From Pirellulales bacterium (GTDB lineage Bacteria; Planctomycetota; Planctomycetia; Pirellulales; Thermoguttaceae): a stretch of 10,677 bases of DNA. Numbering within the stretch: position 1 is the first letter of the stretch; every line of letters starts with the position of its first letter. The DNA is taken from NCBI GenBank assembly GCA_030605745.1, contig JAUWHT010000321.1, positions 1-10,677 on the forward strand, read 5' to 3'. This document shows positions 5,801 to 10,677 of the stretch, piece by piece. Made by a program: the position numbers and the translations under genes. Below the pieces are notes generated by a model. That model made no database searches and was not told where the DNA came from. It was given only the letters and a program-made list of their open reading frames with translations.

Positions 5801-8800
5801 TGCGGTTCCCCAGCGCGTCGTAGACGTACGTGATATCCTGGTCGGGGATTTGCGGGTCGGTCGAATCGAGGACTGCGTGGGTCAGTTGCCCGATATCGTC
5901 GTATTCGTATGTCCAGAGTCCATAATGAGTGTCCATGGACGTACGACGGCCGAGCATGTCGTAGGTGTAGTGGAAGTGGGAAAGCTCCGAATCGTCCGGG
6001 GCGTAGTTGTCCAATTGCAGAAGCTGGCCGGCCGCGTCGTACTGGTACGTCGTATAGACGCCGTTGTCCAGGTCTTTGTGCTCAAGCCGTCCCGCAACGT
6101 CGTAGTGATAGCGAACGATCTGGGCACCAGCGGTATCGGTGATCCTCTCCAGGCGACCCACCGCATCGTAGTGGTAATCGAGCCGGTGGCCGAGTTGATC
6201 GAGGCTGGAGGTGCGACGGCCCACGGTATCGTAAGTGAATTCCAGCCAGCGGTCGCCGGGGTAGGTGATCCGCTGGAGGCGATCCGTCGTCGAGTCGTAA
6301 TCGAGGGTGGTGGTGCCCGTTGGATCGGTTGCCGTGACGACATTGCCGTGATTGTCGTAAGTGAACTCTACGTGCGAACCGTCCTGGTAGTCCTTTCGCG
6401 TGAGGCGTCCCAAGTCGTCGTACGTGTACCCAACAGCGGCACCACGACGATTGGTCCACTCGGTCGGGTTGCCAACGGCGTCGTAACCAACCTGCTCCTG
6501 TGTGAGATCGGCGTAGGTGATGCTGGTCTGATTACCTTGGGCGTCGTGGCCATACCGCGTGGTATTTCCATTAGCGTCGGCCAATTTTGTCAGCCGGTTG
6601 TAAGGCCCGCTGTAGGCGAACGACGTGGGGTTGCCCAACGCATCGATTGAGCGGATCAAGTTGCCTTGGGGGTCGTAATTGTAGGAAGTCGATAGCCCGG
6701 TCGGTCCGGTGATTTCCAGGAGGTTATACTGGTTGTCGAAGGTAAAGTAGACCGGGTTGTCAAGCGGGTCCTCGACTTTGACCTGCAGGCCACGATGGTC
6801 GAAGAAGAAGTCGGTGGTCCCGCCCGTTGCATCGGTGGCCGAAACCTTGCCGGAAGAACCATAGGTGAAAGTCACCTTCTCTGCCTGACCGTCGCGGAAG
6901 ACTTCGTAAAGCCTCCCATTGCCGTCGTAGGTGAAGTACGCGTGCGTACTGCCGGGATATTCGATTTGGCTAATCGCATGTTCGGTGGCAGCGCCTTGGC
7001 CGGTGATGTATTCGTAGTAGGTCGGTGCCAGCTCGTCGTGGCGCTGGACCGATTCCAGATGCTCGCCGGCGGTATCGTAGGAGTAGGTGGTGACGCGATC
7101 GTCTCCGGCTCCCGGTCCGAGCGGATCGGTGACGTTGGCGATCATCCCCTGGGCGTCATATTCCAGTAGCAGCATGGCGCCGGCCGAGTGTGTCAAGCTG
7201 GTCAGTTGCTCACCCGTGTAGCCGGCGGTGATCCGATTCCCGTTGGTGTCTTCAACGTAGTCCAGCTTCCCGTCGGCGTGGAACACGGTCAGCAATCCAC
7301 CTTGCTCTTGCACGGAGAATGCACCTCCGCCCAAATCGGTGAGCGTGGCGTAGTCGCCCGCTTGGGAGAAGTAGCCGCCGCGGATATCGGGCAAGAACAC
7401 GCGGCGAGTGGCACCCGGGCCGGTAATGGTCACCGTGCCATCGTCGGCCACGTCCAAGGAGAAATCCCAGTTGTGCGACCATCCGCGGCCCAGCGGTCCC
7501 GATTCGTATCTCTGCGAGATTGTCTGTGGAAATGTTCTCCCGAATGTCAACGGCAACCCTGGACTTTCGGCCCAGGCGTCGATCCCGCTTGCCAAATACG
7601 AGCCGGGGGCGAGGCAGTCGGCCTGCATGAACTCGAAACCCAAGAGTTGGCTCACATCCAAGACCTGCTGTCCAAGCCGGCCCAAGTAGGCCGCATTCTC
7701 GTCGAGCATGGATAAATAGTCTCCCCACGTGGTGCCCACCTGGGCGACAAAATTTTCCCAAATGGGGTCCCAAGCCTCTTCGGAAATCGTGTCCGGCTGC
7801 ATCTGGGGCTTCAAGGTATCCCAGTCGACCGGTGTGGTGTCGTCGACTGCGAGGTACCCGAGATCGAAATCAAACGCCGGATACGAGAAATCCCATGGCT
7901 TCTGCCAGCCGGCCCAATAGATGGGCACGCGGAACGATTCGCCCGGCTGCAGCACGCCCGGAGTTTCGCCACTGGCGAGAAATTGAATCGTGTTGCTAAA
8001 ACCTTCCGGCATGGCGGAACTCCAATAGCCTTTCCCTTGCAGCGATTGATCCAACGTCAAAATGGCGGCTTCTCTTCCCTCCTGAGTGACCTGCAAGACC
8101 AACAGCGGCGCCGGCATGGCCAGATCGCCTGTATTCGCATATTCAACGTAGATCGTGGCGGGGATGTGGTAACCGAACGATGAGGGCAGCACCAAATTGG
8201 TTTCAAGGACCGCCTCGCCTCCAGCGATCATCTGAAAGGCGTCGGTCAGCTCGTCAGAGTCGCCATCGGTTTGCGAGACGCAGACAGAGTACGACCCGGC
8301 CGGAACCGACCCGGCGGCGAAGGTGACGGTCATTTGTGTGAAGGAGTCGAGTTCGACCAGGTCGGCAGCGTAAGCCGTATCGTCCGGTGCAACCAACTCG
8401 ACAGTCGTTGTTGAGTCGAACCCGGCCCCAGTGAGAGTCAAAACCGCGTCGGCGCCCGCGCCGTGATGGTCGGGTGTCACGTCGGTCAGTTCGAGCCCCA
8501 CGATGTCGGCTTCGATCGTGTACTCGCCGGTTCCCACGGCCGATTCCGCATACACCAACACGTACCACGCTCCAGAATACGCGGCCGGGATGAGGATGTC
8601 CTGGTCCGCACTGGCCATCGCAGTGCCGTGGTAGTCGTAATTGCCCCGCGTCGGTGGCTCGCCGAACCGGGCGTAGAGTTCGTTCACGCCCAAATCGTCG
8701 GCGTCGTCGAGTGTGATGCGGAGATTGCTTCCCGACGGCACGTCCACGCGGTAGTAGTGACTCGCGCCGCTGCCCACCAAAGCCGCCGAGCGTGGCACTT

Positions 8801-10367
8801 CGTCCTCCAGGCGCGGGTAGACCACGTCGGTTGATGCTGCCAGTTCGTTGTTCAGTTGATGACGTTCCAGGACGGCCCATTCGTCATCCGCAGAGACGAG
8901 CAGGTAGTAGGCGCGCTCGGCCGTTACGGGAACAACCACATCCAGCGTCTGCGTGTAGACCTCTCCGGGCTGCAGGTCCTCGGCGACGTCGATGGTCGCC
9001 AGGAGCCGATCGCTCAATCCCAGGAACGGGTCTTCAGACAGGTAGATCGCGTCGATCCAATCCACACTGGCAACAGAGCCGTCGCCGACGTTCTCTACCG
9101 AGTAGCTGATCGTTCCGGGTAGCCCCACCTCAAAGTTGTCTGGTAAATCCAACTGAACCACTTGCATGTCGGGCACCGAGCCGGGATCGGCCAGGACCTC
9201 GATGGTGCGCGTGTCGGAACCGGCTCCCGGCTGCCCTTGATCGTCCACGGTACGGAAAGTGACCTCGTAGGTACCGGGATTTGGGTAGGTGACGATGCCC
9301 GGCGTGAGCCGATCGGATGTTCTGCCGTCGCCAAAATCCCACTGGGTCTGCACATGCACATCTCCCCACACGCGGCCGGAGAATCGCAGAGCATCACCGG
9401 CCAGAATGCTGCCGGATTGACGCGGTGCCTCGATTCCCACGGACGGTCCGCCCCCCAAAAGCCACGCCCAAGCATTGACCCACAAAGCTGGATTGTCCGC
9501 CCACGTCCGGTCCCCCTCACCGGCTTCCTCGAAGCAGTTTAGATCGCCAATGGCCAGGGCCGGACCGAATGTGGCTTCGGGCATTCCGCCCGGAACCGCC
9601 ACCAGAACCGGACGGTCGCTGGGGTCGACGGCCAGCGGTAGAACGTACTGTGGCAGATTGACGAAATAGTCGTAACCCTGACCGTCCAGGCCAACGGTCT
9701 GTACAAACCCGCCAAGACCGTCAATCACGGGATGGCGGAGGACCACTTGCGCGTCCAGCGGCGTTCCGCCGGTAGGGTTGCCACCGTCCTGGAACCTGAG
9801 CAACTCCAGCAATTGCTCCGACGCAGCGTTCCAATTGTCGGGGGCATCACCCCAGTCATCCAAAACAAACAAGCCGCCACCGGAACCGTAGAATGCCTCG
9901 ATGGCCCCCAGTTCGTGGGTCTCGTAGGGCCGACGGGGCGTCGGAAGGAAAAGGGCATCCACATCGTTCACACTGACCGTCGAAATGTCGGCATAGTCGA
10001 CGACCGTTGCGCCCAGCAGTTCAAGGTACGCCACCGCTTCGTTGTAAGTACTCTCGCTCCAGGATTCCCTGGACACGCCGATTCGGCCTTCCAAGAGTGG
10101 AGTCGCCGCCAGGATCGTGTAATCGTCGCTGTCCGGAGAGTAGTTGTAGTCGTCCGAGCTTTGTGCGAACGTCTCCAAATACCCATGGTCTGGATCATCC
10201 CCTGGCAGTCCGTGCGGGTTCAGCGACGCTGCGTCCAGCAATGTCCGCTCTTCAAGCGGTTCGCACACCAGCCGCCGGTGCTCAGGATGCGGCCGACCAT
10301 TTCGATTGCGGGATGTGCCAAAACGGCTGACGGATTGTCTGGTGGTTTGCAAGAGACTGCGGCGCAT
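2892..10367 (-). CDS. Giant RHS/YD-repeat surface protein with LEPR-XLL N-terminus (2491 aa)
   Basis: This is a huge, probably cell-surface or exported protein. The N-terminus is arginine-rich with no hydrophobic signal, then CEPLEERTLLDA (35-46), the LEPR-XLL-type motif of large planctomycete surface proteins. Approximate modules follow: amidotransferase-like (91-305); PKD with WDFGDG (343-348); CARDB (398-510); PPC-like (520-620); IPT/TIG-like (620-712); CARDB-like with linker (715-917); DUF6531-like (about 920-1010, with PLGRGWSHNW); about 25 YD repeats (1035-1690); RHS core (1695-1756) with RARFYHSELGRF and DPSGL; unrecognised segment (1757-1855); DUF11-like domain starting SEDPNEKTGPGG (1857-2050); fibronectin-III-like (2075-2156); cadherin-like Big_9 (2158-2266); SdrD B-like (2270-2375); and a C-terminus with GERGLLPGFISLRLFLAST. 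The start at 10367 has AAAGGAGG nine bases upstream. RHS shells in other bacteria enclose toxins, while the flanking modules suggest adhesion or matrix roles. No toxin motif or downstream immunity gene is visible, and the role is not established. Confidence 0.93.
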   Translation of the reverse strand: MRRSLLQTTRQSVSRFGTSRNRNGRPHPEHRRLVCEPLEERTLLDAASLNPHGLPGDDPDHGYLETFAQSSDDYNYSPDSDDYTILAATPLLEGRIGVSRESWSESTYNEAVAYLELLGATVVDYADISTVSVNDVDALFLPTPRRPYETHELGAIEAFYGSGGGLFVLDDWGDAPDNWNAASEQLLELLRFQDGGNPTGGTPLDAQVVLRHPVIDGLGGFVQTVGLDGQGYDYFVNLPQYVLPLAVDPSDRPVLVAVPGGMPEATFGPALAIGDLNCFEEAGEGDRTWADNPALWVNAWAWLLGGGPSVGIEAPRQSGSILAGDALRFSGRVWGDVHVQTQWDFGDGRTSDRLTPGIVTYPNPGTYEVTFRTVDDQGQPGAGSDTRTIEVLADPGSVPDMQVVQLDLPDNFEVGLPGTISYSVENVGDGSVASVDWIDAIYLSEDPFLGLSDRLLATIDVAEDLQPGEVYTQTLDVVVPVTAERAYYLLVSADDEWAVLERHQLNNELAASTDVVYPRLEDEVPRSAALVGSGASHYYRVDVPSGSNLRITLDDADDLGVNELYARFGEPPTRGNYDYHGTAMASADQDILIPAAYSGAWYVLVYAESAVGTGEYTIEADIVGLELTDVTPDHHGAGADAVLTLTGAGFDSTTTVELVAPDDTAYAADLVELDSFTQMTVTFAAGSVPAGSYSVCVSQTDGDSDELTDAFQMIAGGEAVLETNLVLPSSFGYHIPATIYVEYANTGDLAMPAPLLVLQVTQEGREAAILTLDQSLQGKGYWSSAMPEGFSNTIQFLASGETPGVLQPGESFRVPIYWAGWQKPWDFSYPAFDFDLGYLAVDDTTPVDWDTLKPQMQPDTISEEAWDPIWENFVAQVGTTWGDYLSMLDENAAYLGRLGQQVLDVSQLLGFEFMQADCLAPGSYLASGIDAWAESPGLPLTFGRTFPQTISQRYESGPLGRGWSHNWDFSLDVADDGTVTITGPGATRRVFLPDIRGGYFSQAGDYATLTDLGGGAFSVQEQGGLLTVFHADGKLDYVEDTNGNRITAGYTGEQLTSLTHSAGAMLLLEYDAQGMIANVTDPLGPGAGDDRVTTYSYDTAGEHLESVQRHDELAPTYYEYITGQGAATEHAISQIEYPGSTHAYFTYDGNGRLYEVFRDGQAEKVTFTYGSSGKVSATDATGGTTDFFFDHRGLQVKVEDPLDNPVYFTFDNQYNLLEITGPTGLSTSYNYDPQGNLIRSIDALGNPTSFAYSGPYNRLTKLADANGNTTRYGHDAQGNQTSITYADLTQEQVGYDAVGNPTEWTNRRGAAVGYTYDDLGRLTRKDYQDGSHVEFTYDNHGNVVTATDPTGTTTLDYDSTTDRLQRITYPGDRWLEFTYDTVGRRTSSLDQLGHRLDYHYDAVGRLERITDTAGAQIVRYHYDVAGRLEHKDLDNGVYTTYQYDAAGQLLQLDNYAPDDSELSHFHYTYDMLGRRTSMDTHYGLWTYEYDDIGQLTHAVLDSTDPQIPDQDITYVYDALGNRISTIVNGKTAEYTTNNMNQYTQVGDITYEFDADGNLVREISPEGTTTYTYDDENRLIAVSSPEGDWDYVYDAFGNRVAATENGQTTQYVIDPTGLGNVVGEYNGSGDLIAHYDHGFSLVSRIDAVGVLSYYTFDAIGSTSELTNLAGLASNTYAYTPFGESMLGLEVISNSFEFVGAFGVMNESNGLEFMRARFYHSELGRFVSEDPLRLFSGDSNAYRYALNRPGNMIDPSGLQSAYDLEETQRRADIAQGGGLPSLLLYHYRDEIESALNSVGDWIIRIGEPTERFFCAFGDWAAKWIGRPFEWLSDKVIHIITPKIPPTKPSNSEEDVENIASEDPNEKTGPGGYDDAGYIVEDTLLSYRVDFENDATATAPAQVVAVTDRLDSDLDWTTFELMEIGFGDQLLAVPAGSQHFETTVPMSYEGVDFEVQIEAGIRSGTGEVFANFYSIDPDTGLPPDVTIGFLPPEDDTGRGMGHFNYIIRPKNDLPTGTEIRNIAIIQFDFGEIIATNQVDPHDPSQGTDPAKECLNTIDAGIPEDASHVEPLPAETQGDSVLVCWTGEDEQGGSGIGSYDVYYRVDNDPYELWLDDTADSSATFTGETGHTYAFYSIATDNVGHREAAPETPDAQTILVPTNQPPVANDDSFYTVAKGGTLTTTDTDGKITPGNQSDDGVLVNDTDVDGDPLTAVLLSHPIHGTVTSSDNGTFTYQHDGSENSTDSFTYKSNDGTGDSNVATVSINITVGTTSSLSGFVYADTNNDGTFDEWERGLPGVKMTRSGEGVNKEAWTDKYGRYEFTGLGAGMYQISEVQPEAFLDGEETVGKVNGVSSGRANNPGNSIDNIVLGANEEGVDYNFGERGLLPGFISLRLFLASTPPPEEYVPFLMSRECEFNGEPEQAEKVLKDADLYGKKAKLARLDRVWGEQPFKKDAGISPAWGGFLEGEGTGDDDTEDDNQAVDLLLKTGAWLNP
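4797..5099 (-). other. Unrecognised segment right after the RHS core (tip position)
   Basis: These codons encode residues about 1757-1857, between DPSGL and the DUF11-like domain. The segment is rich in W, F and I (GDWIIRIG, FFCAFGDWAAKWIG, PFEWLSDKVIHIITP) and looks like amphipathic helices, ending in a proline-rich linker. In RHS proteins this is where the variable C-terminal toxin begins. I recognise no catalytic motif. The surrounding DNA (4861-5340) has about 50% G+C by hand count, against about 63% in 4561-4740 and about 56% in 5341-5460. Confidence 0.6.
5298..7265 (-). repeat. YD-repeat array of the RHS shell
   Basis: Residues about 1035-1690 carry about 25 units of roughly 20 residues, each with a core like Y-x-Y-D-x-x-G-R/N-L. 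Clear examples are YTYDDLGRLTRKDYQDG, YHYDAVGRLERITDTAG and YVYDALGNRISTIVNG. In solved RHS and TcC proteins such repeats wind into a hollow beta shell. The array continues directly into the RHS core and its DPSGL end. Repeats are diverged in DNA, so this is an old, stable array and not a recent expansion. Confidence 0.85.
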
Positions 10368-10593
10368 GGTTGCGGGCCTCCTTTGGTGGTCGATGGTGGC
10401 TGTCGGCTTGGAACCGGCGGGGTGAGAAGCGCCGGGGCCGCTTAGCGGAAGTCGGGATAAGTGATTGAGGGCCCGTGCGTCGGCCGGCCTCCTTGCCCGT
10501 GGTCAGTGGCGAACCGTAGCTGGGAATGCGGCCGACCGCTCGGGCGGCTCCGACTCCGATAAACACCCGGTGATTTCACCCCTCGATACGGGA
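10368..10593 (-). other. Long 5' leader of the giant gene
   Basis: If transcription starts near 10593, the mRNA has about 225 untranslated bases. The stretch contains the palindrome GGTGATTTCACC (10569-10580), a G+C-rich hairpin formed by CCGC and GCGG around CCGA, a palindromic GGCCGGCC, and a decoy AAGGAGG. A GTG-started open frame (10566-10282) overlaps the leader and the gene start, but it lacks a ribosome site and looks like translated G+C-rich noise. No known riboswitch class is recognised. Confidence 0.45.
10377..10384 (-). promoter_or_regulatory. Strong ribosome binding site of the giant gene
   Basis: On the minus strand AAAGGAGG (10384 to 10377) lies nine bases before the ATG at 10367-10365. 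An eight-base match to the 16S rRNA tail at this spacing fixes the start of the 2491-residue protein. A second AAGGAGGCC lies 111 bases further upstream (10494 to 10486) but has no start codon after it. Confidence 0.8.
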
Positions 10594-10599
10594 GCGATG

Positions 10600-10628
10600 A
10601 TTCTACCGGCGGATGCTAGCAGTGTCAA
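10600..10628 (-). promoter_or_regulatory. Sigma-70 type promoter of the giant gene
   Basis: On the minus strand TTGACA (10628 to 10623) is followed after 17 bases by TAGAAT (10605 to 10600). The -35 box is perfect, the -10 box has one mismatch and the spacing is optimal. It points into the giant gene, whose start is about 225 bases downstream, with no other gene between. Confidence 0.7.
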
Positions 10629-10677
10629 GCAGGGGGGCGTGAGGATGTGGGGAATGTGCGGAAGGTGTTGTTGGGTA

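Noticed and set aside
5460..6650. Plus-strand open frame of 396 codons antisense to the YD repeats
   Set aside because: It lies fully inside the giant gene. Its product is a valine- and glycine-rich mirror of the periodic YD codons, without a ribosome site or known domain.
5298..7265. CRISPR or DNA tandem array
   Set aside because: The periodicity is at protein level (YD repeats). The DNA units are diverged and lack identical repeats with spacers.
10282..10566. Minus-strand GTG-started frame overlapping the leader and start of the giant gene
   Set aside because: No ribosome site before the GTG, and the product is arginine- and proline-rich noise. The giant gene's own site and frame explain the DNA.
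10646..10677. Possible plus-strand start (M-W-G-M-C-G-R-C-C-W-V) running off the right edge after a G-run
   Set aside because: Only 32 bases are visible, the composition is odd (G-rich, cysteine- and tryptophan-rich), and it would lie upstream of a minus-strand promoter. Too weak to call.
1..10677. tRNA, rRNA, insertion sequence or integrase
   Set aside because: No cloverleaf, rRNA stretch, transposase motif or terminal inverted repeat with target duplication was found on reading both strands.

Overview
The window looks like a chromosomal piece of a planctomycete, probably of the Pirellulales type. Three things point there: a BBP7-family outer-membrane beta-barrel protein, a giant surface protein opening with the planctomycete-type 'EPLEERTLL' (LEPR-XLL) motif instead of a signal peptide, and a small conserved protein of a kind I recall mainly from planctomycetes. 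Base composition is moderately high in G+C. The coding load is light: two large envelope genes, one small gene, and about 1 kb of structured or repetitive intergenic DNA.

Layout. Bases 1-18 (minus strand) may hold the first six codons of a gene running off the left edge, behind a strong Shine-Dalgarno sequence. Bases 19-477 are non-coding and carry two hairpins, a dispersed CCTCCGTG-type repeat and a pyrimidine tract. Bases 520-2079 (+) encode the BBP7 barrel protein, with a signal peptide and an acidic, tyrosine-rich linker. Bases 2077-2150 and 2816-2896 are two copies of a degenerate heptad-repeat element. The first begins at the stop codon of the barrel gene and the second contains the stop codon of the giant gene. 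Between them, a TTGACA-N16-TACAAT promoter and an AGGAG ribosome site drive a 79-residue conserved protein (2511-2750, +). Bases 2892-10367 (minus) are one uninterrupted 2491-codon gene, with a near-consensus promoter (TTGACA-N17-TAGAAT) and a leader of about 225 nt to the right of its start.

The giant protein is an RHS/YD-repeat protein set inside a string of surface-adhesin modules. The order is: LEPR-XLL N-terminus, glutamine-amidotransferase-like domain, PKD, CARDB, PPC-like, IPT/TIG-like, DUF6531-like, about 25 YD repeats, RHS core ending in DPSGL, a ~100-residue unrecognised segment, a DUF11-like conserved domain, a fibronectin-III-like domain, a cadherin-like (Big_9) domain, an SdrD B-like domain and a planctomycete-type C-terminus. 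The 735 residues after the RHS core are unusual, because RHS toxins normally end with one short toxin domain there. The ~100-residue segment directly after DPSGL has toxin-tip length and sits in a local G+C dip, but no toxin motif and no adjacent immunity gene are visible.

The two large genes both act at the cell envelope but have separate promoters and converge, so no operon is suggested. The most distinctive features are the RHS shell inside an adhesin, the compositionally different tip segment, the paired heptad repeats at two gene ends, and three copies of GAATTGTTGG upstream of the small gene.
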